Source: Flavihumibacter sp. ZG627
GTDB lineage: Bacteria > Bacteroidota > Bacteroidia > Chitinophagales > Chitinophagaceae
NCBI RefSeq assembly: GCF_000814325.1
Contig: NZ_JPHF01000002.1
Span: forward strand, 434,001-498,000
DNA length: 64,000 nucleotides
Direction of reading: 5' to 3'
Each line of letters opens with the position of its first letter. The stretch's first letter is position 1. The notes under the pieces were generated by a model, which was not told the DNA's origin, did no database searches, and saw only the letters and a program-made list of their open reading frames with translations. The translations under genes were made by a program, and so were the position numbers. This document shows, piece by piece, positions 33,137 through 44,600 of the stretch.

Positions 33137-33176
33137 AAAGAGGCCGTCTCAAAATACTAAATGAGACGGCCTCTTT
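33137..33176. terminator. Bidirectional terminator between convergent genes
   Basis: Fifteen-bp perfect arms (AAAGAGGCCGTCTCA / TGAGACGGCCTCTTT) flank a 10-base loop. The arms end in A3 and T3 runs, and the element sits between the ends of two convergent genes. The GAGnCnGTCTC-type core is common in Bacteroidota terminators. Confidence 0.8.
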
Positions 33177-33202
33177 GTAACATGTAGGATTTAAAGTCTT
33201 CC

Positions 33203-36200
33203 TTATCGCGGACTATCGGTTGGTAACATTGAATCAGCAGGGCCTATTAATCCACCTCCTTCAAGGGAGGGTTGTACTGTACTTCCCCCTTTGTAATTCT
33301 TCTCGAGCATATCCAGCATTTGCATCAATTGTTGCGTTCCGGCGATCTCGCTCCTCATCGCTTCCTGTTTTCTTTCCGGAAGCTGGCTATAATAGCTAAG
33401 CTGCTGCTCGAAATCTTTATGCAACGCCTTGGATACCTTATCAGCCATTGCGGTATGCCCGGCTTTATAAGATGCCTCGAGGAACTTAAAGGTGAAGTAA
33501 TTATGCTGGTTGTTCTTGGAAACCATCGCATATGGGTTGTTCTCTTCTAAAATTCCCTTATCAGCAATGTCAAGCAGTTTTTTCGCCTCATCCTTCCGGT
33601 TAAGGTCGGCAAGGGCACCCGCACCATCTGCATAGGCTGCACGGATGGTATTCAAGTGGAGCCTGTTCTGTTCGTCGAAATAAACGCCTTTTTTATCTGC
33701 ACTGCCAAATGAGAATTTGTTGATCAGCTTATCAACCATCCATTCAGTATTAATGCCAGTATTTTTAGAAACAGGCACCAGGCGATAAGTAAGACCATCC
33801 TTACGAACAAAGTTTTCAAAACCCAGTTCGGATGCAGTATACGGAGCAGTAAAACAAATGGGTCTTTTCCATTTATTGGCTGCAATTATATTAAGGATAG
33901 CCAGGTCATTCTTAAGAAGCGTATTCTTATTTTCTGGTATCACTACAGGAACCTGTGAGATAACACTATCATCTTTATTTACAGTTCCGTTGCTTCTTAC
34001 CAGTTGTTCATCCACAGGCAGAATAAACCGGCGTGCAGGAAGGTAGTTAATACTTTCGCCTCCAGTAAGGGCAACCTTAAAAGCCGGATCTTCACTACCT
34101 ACAACATTCTTCATTACATCATACAGGTCATAATATTTTTCCTGGTTAACATCTGGTCTTGGATTGTAAACTATATAATCGCGCTTTCGGCCTTGTATCT
34201 GATCTGCAGACCAGATCACATCAATAGGATCGCTCTCGTTGATTTTATACCTTAACTGGTTAATGTACCAGTCTATCCCAAGAAGGCTATTATTGATAAC
34301 CCGTATGTCTGGACGAATTCCTTCCACTTCCTGTGCATACCAGAGTGGATAGGTATCATTATCGCCAAAGGTTATCAGGATAGCATTAGGCGGGCAGCTT
34401 TCGAGGTAATCCTTTGCAAGGTCACGCGCAAGGGTCTTTTTACTTCTGTCATGGTCATCCCATTCCTGAACACCCATAACTACAGGTACTGCAAGCATAC
34501 ATACTGCTGCGGCAACCATATTTGAAACCGATTCACTTGTTTTACGCATCAGCCATTCCCTTACCTGAAGAACACCGAGTCCTATCCAGATAGCAAAAGC
34601 ATAGAAAGATCCTACGTATGCGTAATCTCGCTCACGCGGCTGGTTGCCCGCCTGGTTTAGGTATAGAACAATGGCTAAACCGGTGAAGAAGAACAGGAGT
34701 GCCGCCACTATAAAATCACGACGATTGGCGAAATACTGGTATATAGCACCTAATATTCCAAGAAGGAAGGGTAGGAGGAAGAGTTTATTATTTGCTTTAT
34801 TATTCTTGATACTGTCTGGCAAGGCATCCTGATTTCCCAGGCGCAGATCATCCAGAAAGGAAATTCCACTTATCCAATTACCATCTCTGGCATTGCCCGG
34901 ACCAAAACCCTGAATATCATTTTGCTTCCCTGCAAAGTTCCACATGAAATATCGCCAGTACATCCAGTTAAGCTGGTAGCCAAAAAAGAATTTTATATTA
35001 TCGCCCATGCCAGGTCTTTCACCATCAGCAAGGCCCAGCCAATCACGATAGAAGTTTGCATGTCCCTGGTCATTACTTGCATCCCAAACTCTTGGAAACA
35101 ACATTTTATCTTCCCCGGAATAAACTGGCTTGATATCATAACCTACCTCTTCATATCGATCTGTACCCCTGGAATACTTCATACCAGTTTGCTCATAATC
35201 AATAGGGGAGGCTGTAAACACCTGGCCGTATAACAGAGGGAAATCACCATATTGATCCCTTCCCAGGTATCCCACCAAAGAATTGGGGTTATCTACATTG
35301 TACATATCTACCGCTGGATTGGCATTAGACCTGATCATGGTGGTGATATAGCTTGAATAGCCCATCAACATGAAAATCACGCACCAGATGCCGAGGCGAA
35401 GGAAGTTCCAGTGGTTCTTTTTTGCAACACGAAGTCCATACCATAATAGAACCCCAAGCAACACAAAAAAGAAAATAAAGCCTGAGAAGAATGGCATTCC
35501 GAAATTATTTACAAACCGCACATCAAACCATCCTGCCAGTTTAACCGACCACTGTATTACAACAACCTGAACAAATCCTGTGATAAGGCATCCCATTATG
35601 AAGGCCCAGAATGTTCCCCAGGGTGTGGCTTCATATCGTTTGAAGTAATAAACCATTACTATCGCCGGAATTGTCAGGAGGTTCAGCAGGTGAACGCCGA
35701 TGGACAATCCCATCATGAAAAAGATGAATACTATCCATTTATCAGCGCCAGGTTCATCGGCATGGTGCTCCCATTTGAGTATTGCCCAAAAAACCAGTGC
35801 TGTGAACAGGGACGAGAGCGCATAAACCTCACCTTCTACTGCACTGAACCAGAAAGAGTCACTGAAAGTATAGGCCAGCGCACCAACAGCAGCTGCACTC
35901 ATAATAGCAAAAATCTGATTGCCTGTTGGCTCAACCCCACCTGGAGCTACCAGTTTTTTAGCAAAATGGGTAATCGTCCAGAATAGAAAAAGGATGGTAA
36001 ATCCACTACTCAATGCACTCATTATATTTACTGCGAGTGCCGGGTTGCTTCCTCCGAATATCACAACAAAAAGACGCCCAAGAAGAACAAAGAGAGGCGC
36101 ACCTGGGGGGTGTGGTACCTGTAACTTATATACACTTGAAATAAATTCACCAGTATCCCAGAGACTGGCGGTGGCTTCCATTGTAAGCAGGTAAACGGAG

Positions 36201-36256
36201 CAGGCAATTGCACAGATTAGCCAGCCGGCTACAGTGTTCACTTTGTTAAACTTCAT
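33203..36256 (-). CDS. DUF2723 (GT117) membrane glycosyltransferase-like protein
   Basis: From ATG 36256 the product is 1017 residues (MKFNKVNTVAGWLICAIAC). The N-terminal DUF2723 region has the sequence ASLWDTGEFISSVYKLQVPHPPGAPLF (Asp-Thr-Gly-Glu and Pro-His-Pro-Pro motifs), as in PMT-like GT-C enzymes. About 12 membrane helices run to residue 610, followed by a soluble periplasmic part with TFGDNDTYPLWYAQEVEGIRPDIR and helical C-terminal repeats. Members are linked to protein O-glycosylation in Bacteroidota. Substrate here is an inference. A terminator follows on the 3' side. Confidence 0.88.
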   Translation of the reverse strand: MKFNKVNTVAGWLICAIACSVYLLTMEATASLWDTGEFISSVYKLQVPHPPGAPLFVLLGRLFVVIFGGSNPALAVNIMSALSSGFTILFLFWTITHFAKKLVAPGGVEPTGNQIFAIMSAAAVGALAYTFSDSFWFSAVEGEVYALSSLFTALVFWAILKWEHHADEPGADKWIVFIFFMMGLSIGVHLLNLLTIPAIVMVYYFKRYEATPWGTFWAFIMGCLITGFVQVVVIQWSVKLAGWFDVRFVNNFGMPFFSGFIFFFVLLGVLLWYGLRVAKKNHWNFLRLGIWCVIFMLMGYSSYITTMIRSNANPAVDMYNVDNPNSLVGYLGRDQYGDFPLLYGQVFTASPIDYEQTGMKYSRGTDRYEEVGYDIKPVYSGEDKMLFPRVWDASNDQGHANFYRDWLGLADGERPGMGDNIKFFFGYQLNWMYWRYFMWNFAGKQNDIQGFGPGNARDGNWISGISFLDDLRLGNQDALPDSIKNNKANNKLFLLPFLLGILGAIYQYFANRRDFIVAALLFFFTGLAIVLYLNQAGNQPRERDYAYVGSFYAFAIWIGLGVLQVREWLMRKTSESVSNMVAAAVCMLAVPVVMGVQEWDDHDRSKKTLARDLAKDYLESCPPNAILITFGDNDTYPLWYAQEVEGIRPDIRVINNSLLGIDWYINQLRYKINESDPIDVIWSADQIQGRKRDYIVYNPRPDVNQEKYYDLYDVMKNVVGSEDPAFKVALTGGESINYLPARRFILPVDEQLVRSNGTVNKDDSVISQVPVVIPENKNTLLKNDLAILNIIAANKWKRPICFTAPYTASELGFENFVRKDGLTYRLVPVSKNTGINTEWMVDKLINKFSFGSADKKGVYFDEQNRLHLNTIRAAYADGAGALADLNRKDEAKKLLDIADKGILEENNPYAMVSKNNQHNYFTFKFLEASYKAGHTAMADKVSKALHKDFEQQLSYYSQLPERKQEAMRSEIAGTQQLMQMLDMLEKNYKGGSTVQPSLEGGGLIGPADSMLPTDSPR

Positions 36257-36376
36257 AAGTGGTTGGTTATTTGTAAAGCGAGGCAAATATAAGACTCTGC
36301 GCATCGCAAAGGCCTAACGCCTAAGGTAATGGCTTACTTTTTTAGGGTTAACTAAATAAATGTGAAAATTAATGAT

Positions 36377-37198
36377 TTATCCAAAGAAGATCTTCACGGT
36401 CTGGTAAAACAATCTGTTCTGAAGATATGCATTCTGTGCATGTTCCAGATAGCCTTGCAAGCCGAAAAGTCCGGCCGCATTTCCTTTATTAATAGCAATC
36501 TCGAGGTATCCTGCCGCATTAAACATGGCCAGTTTTTCACCCTCCGGAACGTCGGCATAGGTTTCACATATCTTTTCTATGACCTCATCTCTTTTGAAAA
36601 CTATATTAAAGCTTCTTCCTTTACGCTGGGCTTCGAATTGCTCCCGGGTAATGTTTACTACTACATTTTCAAAATTATCGATATATATGATCTGCCCCTC
36701 AATCCATGAATCACTTAATAGGGGCTTAAGCGGGTTTTTTTCATTAAAACTGGTATCGGCTTCACCTATTTCAGTTAAGCGCTTGCCGTTATTGATATCA
36801 TAGATGGCTTTTCCAAATACCCTGGTACAATAGAGGGTATTTCTATATTCAAGTTTATCTAATGGTAACCCAATTACAATTTCCGGTGATTCTTCCAGTA
36901 TCATTGAAAGCAGCCCGTTGTCTGCACATAAAATATATTGGTTGCGGTGAAAAGCCAATAGTAACTGTTCAGGACGCCGCTCAAACAGGTTCACCATTAC
37001 AATATGGAAAGTAAGGTCGGGGAAATTATAAATGGCATTGCGACAGATATAGGCCGCCTGGGGGAAATTAAAGGGACTTATCTGGTGGGTGATATCCACA
37101 ATATTGAAAGCAGGATCTATTTGAAGCAACTGTCCTTTAACAGCGCCTGTTAGATAATCCTGCAGACCAATATCTGATGTTAGGGTGATAATTGCCAT
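36377..37198 (-). CDS. SAM hydroxide adenosyltransferase (DUF62)
   Basis: The 273-residue protein matches the S-adenosyl-L-methionine hydroxide adenosyltransferase family: MAIITLTSDIGLQDYLTGAVKGQL with the conserved Asp, then DITHQISPFNFPQAAYICRNA, and a C-terminal beta-barrel domain with LAMFNAAGYLEIAINKGNAA. Such enzymes convert SAM and hydroxide to adenosine and methionine, and some relatives chlorinate or fluorinate SAM; the family hydroxide residue triad is consistent with hydrolysis. Its physiological role is unclear. It lies 22 bases downstream of the SDR gene on the same strand. Confidence 0.9.
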   Translation of the reverse strand: MAIITLTSDIGLQDYLTGAVKGQLLQIDPAFNIVDITHQISPFNFPQAAYICRNAIYNFPDLTFHIVMVNLFERRPEQLLLAFHRNQYILCADNGLLSMILEESPEIVIGLPLDKLEYRNTLYCTRVFGKAIYDINNGKRLTEIGEADTSFNEKNPLKPLLSDSWIEGQIIYIDNFENVVVNITREQFEAQRKGRSFNIVFKRDEVIEKICETYADVPEGEKLAMFNAAGYLEIAINKGNAAGLFGLQGYLEHAQNAYLQNRLFYQTVKIFFG

Positions 37199-37220
37199 GA
37201 ATGCTTCCGCGGTAAATGTA

Positions 37221-38030
37221 CTACTTCACCAGTTTGCCATCCTTGAAAAAAAACTGATGTGTAAGTTTATCCGCCCATGAAGGGAAAAAGCGGTTCATGA
37301 ACACGGCACGTTTGCCCGTAAACGTTAGGACAAGACTACGTTTCCTTTTTTCCATTGATTCAAGGATATTCTGCGCGCATTCAGCAGCAGACATCATACT
37401 GGATTCGTCCATTGGAGATTTTCCCTGAGCCTCTGCCTGCGCATTAAGAGCCACTTTCCGGATATTGCTGGCGGTAAAACCTGGTGACACCCACATAACA
37501 TGGACATTTTTATCGATCATTTCTGTGCGTAATGCTTCAAGCCATCCCTGCAATGCAAATTTAGAAGCAGAATATGCGCTTCTTCCTGGTAAACCCCGAT
37601 AACCGGCAATTGATGAAATTCCTACTACCATTCCTTTTTGCCTGATAAGTGAAGGCAATGCGAATTTTGTACAGTATACACTTCCGAAGAAGTTCACCTC
37701 CATCACCTGACGAAATACTTCCATTTCAGCTTCTTCGAAAAGCGCACGCATGGAAATACCGGCATTATTGATAAGTATATCAATTTCTCCCAGGGTTTCA
37801 ATGGTAGATTCGATAAATTTTCTGCAATCAGTCTCTTTACTAACATCAGCCACAACGGTATGGAGCATAACATTTGTATATTCCATCTGAAGGTTGTAAA
37901 GCTTGTCGTAGTTACGTCCACAGGTGGCCACCCTGGCACCCCTAAGGATCAATGCATCCACCAGCGCCTTTCCGATTCCTTCGCTGCCACCGGTTACAGC
38001 CACTACTTTATTGGTAAAAAAAGATGACAT
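37221..38030 (-). CDS. Short-chain dehydrogenase/reductase
   Basis: The ATG at 38030 gives 269 residues (MSSFFTNKVVAVTGGSEGIG). Classical SDR motifs are present: TGGSEGIG cofactor loop, NNAGISMRAL, the catalytic Ser in GISSIAGYRG and YSASKFALQG with the catalytic Tyr and Lys. The C-terminal AECAQNILESMEKRKRSLVL segment suggests membrane association typical of reductases acting on lipids (DHRS7-like). Cofactor preference is not clear; substrate unknown. It is probably co-transcribed with the DUF62 gene. Confidence 0.88.
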   Translation of the reverse strand: MSSFFTNKVVAVTGGSEGIGKALVDALILRGARVATCGRNYDKLYNLQMEYTNVMLHTVVADVSKETDCRKFIESTIETLGEIDILINNAGISMRALFEEAEMEVFRQVMEVNFFGSVYCTKFALPSLIRQKGMVVGISSIAGYRGLPGRSAYSASKFALQGWLEALRTEMIDKNVHVMWVSPGFTASNIRKVALNAQAEAQGKSPMDESSMMSAAECAQNILESMEKRKRSLVLTFTGKRAVFMNRFFPSWADKLTHQFFFKDGKLVK

Positions 38031-38154
38031 ATCTGGATAAGAAATTAAACACAAACCTACCCTAAAAATGAGTACTTTGTATAAAGGGTGATGAAAACTT
38101 TTCAGAAGTCAACAAACGATATTCATATATTTTTTTAAAAAGTTTCCCGAAAAA

Positions 38155-38185
38155 TTTGGGCAGAAATGTTTTATCCCTATTTTTG
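38155..38185 (+). promoter_or_regulatory. Promoter of tRNA-Lys
   Basis: TTTG at 38155-38158 is followed after 19 bases by TATTTTTG at 38178-38185: both elements match the Bacteroidota consensus with ideal spacing. The tRNA begins 46 bases further on. Confidence 0.75.
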
Positions 38186-38231
38186 CACTCCCAAAACAAA
38201 AGACAACAAGTCAAAAGTTCTTACAATAGTT

Positions 38232-38304
38232 GATCTGGTAGCTCAGTTGGTAGAGCAATACACTTTTAATGTATGGGCCCTGGGTTCGAGTCCCAGCCGG
38301 ATCA
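38232..38304 (+). tRNA. tRNA-Lys (UUU)
   Basis: The 73-base cloverleaf has acceptor GATCTGG/CCGGATC (one G-T pair), D stem GCTC/GAGC, anticodon stem ATACA/TGTAT with loop CTTTTAA (anticodon UUU), and T arm CTGGG-TTCGAGT-CCCAG. Discriminator A; CCA is not encoded. It reads AAA and AAG. Confidence 0.97.
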
Positions 38305-38315
38305 CAAGCTTTAAA

Positions 38316-38341
38316 GTCTCCTCAAAAAGGAGGCTTTTTTT
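38316..38341 (+). terminator. Terminator of tRNA-Lys
   Basis: GTCTCCT pairs with AGGAGGC (one G-T pair) around a CAAAA loop, followed by seven T. It starts 12 bases after the tRNA. Confidence 0.85.
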
Positions 38342-38619
38342 ATGCTCCTATTTAGCATTCAAAGCTATATGGGATTTTATCTTTTTCAAGTAACAGTTCT
38401 CCTTCTACTTTCATTCTATTACTGCATTTATTCTAAACTCAGGGCCGCTAATCATAAGATTTTTTCAGTAAATTCACCTAAACACATCGCTGTTAAGAAT
38501 CTGACTAATAACGGCAACATCAATCCCTAAGTAGAAAGTAATTCCCAGTATTTCCTGTTTTAAGCCTGCTTGATACAGCTACCCTATAAACATTGAAGAC
38601 TTAGAACCACCAGTGTAAT
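38342..38619. other. Intergenic region with no gene seen
   Basis: About 280 bases between the tRNA-Lys terminator and the NdvB-like gene. Short open frames here have no coding character. It should hold the promoter of the large downstream gene, but I find no clear TAnnTTTG match. Confidence 0.6.
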
Positions 38620-41600
38620 ATGAAGGTCAACACAAGTACAGTATTTGATATCCTTTCCAGTTTGCGTATATATTTCCAGGGCGATCATGCGATCCGTCAT
38701 ATTGGAACTGATGAACCATATCGGTCGGATCTTTATAATTCATTCCAGATGGACCGGCATGCAAAGGTTGTTGCCGGTACCCATAAACTCCAGAAACGAA
38801 AATCCTCTGATAAACTTCTAAGGCGGCTCGATGATAATGAAAAGACATTACTTGCCGTCCGAAACCTGCTGGTTGAAGGCATACGTTCTGGAAAATCAAT
38901 TACGCCCGGAGCAGAATGGTTGCTTGACAACTTCTACCTCATAGAAGAGCAGGTTGTAATAGCGCGAAAACATTTACCCAAAGGATATAGTGAGGGCCTC
39001 CCCAATCTTTCGACAGGTGCATCTGCAGGTATGCCCCGTGTATATGATATCGTTCTGGAAATTATCTCGCACAGTGATGGACGTGTAGATTTTAAAAGCC
39101 TTAGTAGTTTCATTTCTTCCTACCAGCAAGTCACGGTTCTGACACTTGGTGAATTATGGGCTATCCCAATTATGCTTCGCCTTGCAGTAATCGAAAACCT
39201 GCGAAGGGTTTCAGGAAAGATAGCGCTTGACATGGTTGACCATAACCTCGCGGAATATTGGGCTGATAAAATGATCGCGGCCGTACAGGAAGATCCGGGT
39301 AGCCTCATTCTTGTGATTGCAGATATGGCAAGATCAAAGCCGGTGCTTGATAGTCCCTTTGTTGCAGGCTTTACACGAAAACTTCAAGGAAAGGGCCCTT
39401 CCCTGGCATTGCCATTATCGTGGATGGAGCAACAATTGACGGCTCTTGACATGACGAGCAATGACCTGGTTAGGCAGGAAAACCAGAAACAGGCCGCAGA
39501 CCAGGTATCTGTGAGAAACAGTATAGGTACACTTAGATTTCTGGGATCAACAGATTGGCGCGAATTTGTTGAAGCATTAAGCAGTGTTGAAAATGTATTG
39601 CGTGAAGACCAAACCAGTACTTATTCGATGATGGATTTCGCTACGCGCGACAGGTATAGGCATGTTGTTGAATCCATATCAAAAGGGAGTGATCTATCTG
39701 AAACAGCTGTAGCCCAGAAAGCTCTTGAACTGGCAGCGCTCAATCATGGCGTTGGAGTAAGTTCTATCCGGAAACAGCATGTAGGTTATTACCTGGTTGA
39801 TAAAGGTCGGAAATTGACGGAGCAGGCTGCGGGCATGCGCTACTCAATCAAAGAAAAACTTCTCAATAGCGCTGCCCGGATGCCGGTATTTATTTACCTC
39901 AATTCCATTGCTTTGATCAGCATTGTTATTTCTGCAGCAATGGTTTATATGGCATGGGACAATGGTTATAAGAATAAATGGATACTATTGATTCTTGGTT
40001 TGGTATCATTGGTAGGTGCATCACAATTGTCGGTATCCCTTGTTAATTGGATCTCAACCATCTGGATTAAGCCGGAAATGTTGCCCAGGATGGATTTTTC
40101 AAAAGGTATTCCTCCTGAATACCGCACCCTTGTAGTTGTTCCAACTATGCTTTCGGGTAAAGCATATATTGAAGAGATGGTGGAAGCATTAGAAGTGCGG
40201 TTCCTTGCAAACAGGATGGAGCATCTTCACTATGGTTTACTAACGGATTTCCCGGATGCTAAAGAAGCCACAAAGCCCGGTGATGCCGAACTGGTAGAAT
40301 ATGCCAGCATGCTGATCAATGATCTCAACCAGAAATACAATAAAACACAATATGATACATTCTTTCTATTTCATCGCCCAAGAACCTGGAATGCCAGGGA
40401 AAAGATCTGGATGGGTTATGAAAGAAAAAGAGGTAAACTATCAGCATTGAACGGGTTGATCAGGGGAAGAAGCCAGAATGAATTTTCAACCATTATGGGA
40501 GACTACCATGTGTTGACAAATGTGAAATATGTTATCACACTAGATTCTGATACCCAACTTCCACGCGAATCTGTATGGAAATTCATAGCAACTATGGCCC
40601 ATCCCCTTAACCATCCAATTTTGGATCCGGTTAAGAATCGTGTTATTGAAGGGCATGGTATCCTACAGCCACGCGTGGCATCCTCCATCCCTACAATGGC
40701 CCCTTCCTTATATCTGTGGATGCAGGGTAGTGTTTCCGGAATTGATCCCTATACGCGGGTATCATCAGATGTTTATCAGGATTTATTCAAAGAAGGATCA
40801 TTTATTGGGAAAGGCATTTATGATGTTGAGGTTTTTGACAAAGTGCTTGACCAGGTTTTTCCTGAAAACAGGATCCTCAGTCACGATTTGCTGGAAGGTT
40901 GCTACACCCGCTCAGGCCTGTTAAGCGATGTATTATTATATGAAGATAATCCCTCACGATATCATGATGATGTAAAAAGGCATCACAGGTGGATAAGGGG
41001 CGACTGGCAAATTGCAGCCTGGATATTACCCTTTATTCCAACAAAGAAAGGAGGATTAACAAAGAATAAATTATCCGGATTATCAAAATGGAAAATATTT
41101 GACAACCTCCGTAGAAGCCTCGTACCAATAGCTTTGCTGATTCTTTTACTGATTGGATGGTTTGTTCTTCCACTTCCATGGTTCTGGACGCTGGCAGTGA
41201 CTATCATGATACTTCTTCCTGTGGTTGTAAATACAGTTTGGCAGCTTATGCATAAACCAATCGATCTAACGGTTAAGGCTCATCTAACAGAAGTGGGTGC
41301 ATCTGTGAATGGTGCCCTTATCCGATTTGTTTTTAATTCAGCTGTACTGCCATATGAAGCATTTAAGTTCACCGACGCTGTTTTGCGAACTTTATGGAGA
41401 TTATTGATAACCCGCAAAAAACTTCTGGAATGGACACCCTCTGCATCCTCATCCCGGAATAATGAGAACGATTTGCTGGGGTCATATTCAAGTATGTTCA
41501 TTGCACCATTTCTTGCCTTAACCTGTTTGGTATTATTCCTCCAATCTCCTTCCGAAGCACTTTTTATAGCCCTGCCTTTTCTGGTTCTATGGACACTGGC

Positions 41601-44600
41601 CCCTGCAATTTCATGGTTCCTCAGCCAACCAGTAAAAGAAGATAGTCTGGAGTTGCCAGAAGAACAAATTCTATTCCTTCAAAAAGCAGCACGTAAAACA
41701 TGGATTTATTTTGAAGAGTTTGTTACCTCACGCGATAACTGGCTTCCTCCTGACAACTACCAGGAACATCCCGTTTCTGTTATTGCTCATAGAACTTCAC
41801 CTACTAATATGGGTTTGGCTTTACTCGCCAACCTGGCAGCCTACGATTTTGGATATATCTCTGCCGGAAAACTTTTAATACGATGCCGGAACACATTAGA
41901 ATCGATGTCTAAACTGGAGCGATACCAGGGGCATTTTTATAATTGGTACGACACCATTTCAATGTTACCGCTGAATCCCCGTTATGTTTCTACCGTAGAT
42001 TCCGGAAATCTTGCAGGTCATTTATTGACCTTGCGTCAGGGATTAATTTCTCTTCCTACTGAAAAATTAATTCGCAGGCAGGAATTTTTGGGTCTTATAA
42101 CAACCGCAATGTTGATGAAGGAACATTCATCTGCACATCAATCCAGTGCAGTAAAAAAATTGCTCGAACTTTTAAATACATCTGCTGAACAATCCAATTC
42201 ACTTCCTGACATAAAGACTAACCTGGGCAAAATCATTGAAATTATTGATGTGCAAATACTTGAGGAAACTGATATCAATAATGAATTCTATAAATGGCTG
42301 AACCGGTTTTCGGAACAGGTGAACCTGGTACGCAATGACCTTTATGCAATGGTGCCCTGGATGTCGCAAATGCCCATACCGGAAAAATTTACTTCTATAT
42401 TTTCACTGGTAGATGTACCGAGTTTGAACAGTTTAATTCAGGCTCCCATCCAGTTGGACAATGAATTGAAGTCCCTTGAAAACTCTGAATTCACCACTGC
42501 TGAAAATAACTGGCTGCAGAATATACGATGCCTTCTACAAAAAGGAAGTCATCTCGCACAGGAAAGAGTTTCTCTTATAGAAGAACTTTCAACACGCTGT
42601 GAACAATTAAGTACAGTTGAATATGATTTCTTGCTCGACAAATCGACCAGTCTTTTACGCATAGGCTATAACGTTGAGGAACAAAGGAAGGACAATAGTT
42701 ATTATGATCTGCTAGCCTCAGAAGCAAGACTGGGAATATTTGTTGGAATTGCCCAGGGCAAATTACCCCAGGAAAGTTGGTTTTCTTTAGGCAGACTATT
42801 GACCAATTCCGGTGGCGAGCCAATCTTGCTTTCATGGAGTGGATCCATGTTTGAATACCTGATGCCACAACTGGTAATGCCTTCCTATGATAATACTTTG
42901 CTCGATCAAACAAGCAAGGCTACTGTTAAAAGACAGATCGAGTATGGTGATCAACGTGATATTCCGTGGGGAATATCTGAATCTGCCTATAATATGGTTG
43001 ACACAAACCTGAATTATCAGTATAGGGCATTCGGGGTGCCGGGCCTTGGCCTTAAACGCGGTCTGGAAGAAGATCTTGTTATAGCTCCTTATGCATCTAT
43101 GTTAGCCTTAATGGTATCGCCTGGCAAAGCAACAGCGAACCTTCAACAGCTTTCTAAAGATGGATTTTTGGGAGAGTTTGGATTTTATGAAGCTATAGAT
43201 TATACAGCTAGCAGACTTCCTCGTGGAAAGGAAAGTATCATTGTCCAATCTTATATGGTCCATCACCAGGGTATGGGATTTCTTGCTATGGCATATGTGC
43301 TTCTTAACAGGCCCATGCAGCAGCGTTTTGTGGCAGAACTCCGTTTTCAGGCCACTTTGTTGCTTCTGCAGGAGCGCATACCACGCGCAACTTTATTTTA
43401 TGCACACACTGCTGATATTATTGAAACGCATACAGCAACCACTGACATTCAGGTGAGGAAACTTAATACCCCTAATACCTTTATTCCCGAGGTTCAATTA
43501 CTAAGTAATGGTCGTTACCAGGTAATGATATCCAATAGTGGCGGAGGTTATAGTCGTTGGAAGGATATTGCTGTAACGCGATGGAGGGAAGACACTACCA
43601 AAGACGACCGCGGTATTTTCTGTTATATAAAAGATGTTTACACTGGACGTTTCTGGTCAAATACCCACCAGCCTACCCTTCAGGTTGGCAAAGGATATGA
43701 GGCTGTTTTTTCACAAGGCCATGTTGAATTTCGCAGAAGCGATTATGGAATTCATACAAAAACGGAAATAGTGATTTCGCCGGAAGATGATACAGAAATG
43801 AGAAGGGTGAAGTTAACCAATCGATCTCAATCTGTGAAAGTACTTGAAGTTACGAGCTATGCTGAAATAACTATGGCATCACAGGCTTCTGATGAAGCTC
43901 ATCCCGCTTTCAGTAATCTATTTGTTCAAACAGAAATAAAGCCAGAAAACAGGGCCGTCTTTTGTACCCGAAGAGCCCGTTCCGCAAATGAAATACCACC
44001 ATGGATGTTCCACCTAATGCAGGTAAATGGTGTAACAGCCGATTCGGTTTCTTATGAAACAGACAGGATGCGATTCATAGGAAGGGGTAATACGCTGGCA
44101 GATCCCCAGGCAATGCATCATGATGTATTATCCGGCACCGATGGATCAGTGCTTGACCCCATACTTTCAATACGATATCGATTTAGCCTGAAACCAAATC
44201 AGTCGGCAACAATTGATATGATCTATGGTATCTGTGATACAAAAATTGCCTGTGAAGGTCTTATGCATAAATATCGTGACCAACACCTCAAGAACCGGGC
44301 ATTTGAATTATCATGGACGCATAGCCAGGTATTATTGCGACAAATTAATGCAACGGAAGCTGACGCCCAGTTATATGATAGGCTGGCAGCTTCAGTAATA
44401 TATTCCAACCCAGATCTTAGAACTGATCCGGCAATTATAAGGAGTAACCTGCGTGGACAATCAGCATTATGGAGCCACTCTATTTCCGGAGATATCCCTA
44501 TTGTATTACTTCATATATATGATGAGGAAGGAATTGATCTTGCCAGGCAAATGGTACAGGCGCATGCATACTGGCGGCTTACCGGACTATCAGTTGATCT

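Noticed and set aside
33137-33176. Inverted repeat as an insertion-sequence end
   Set aside because: No transposase or second terminal repeat is nearby, and position between convergent genes with A/T flanks fits a terminator better.
38166-38393. Open frame of 75 codons across tRNA-Lys
   Set aside because: It reads through the tRNA and its terminator (VAQLVEQYTFNVWALGSSPSR is a typical tRNA translation artefact).
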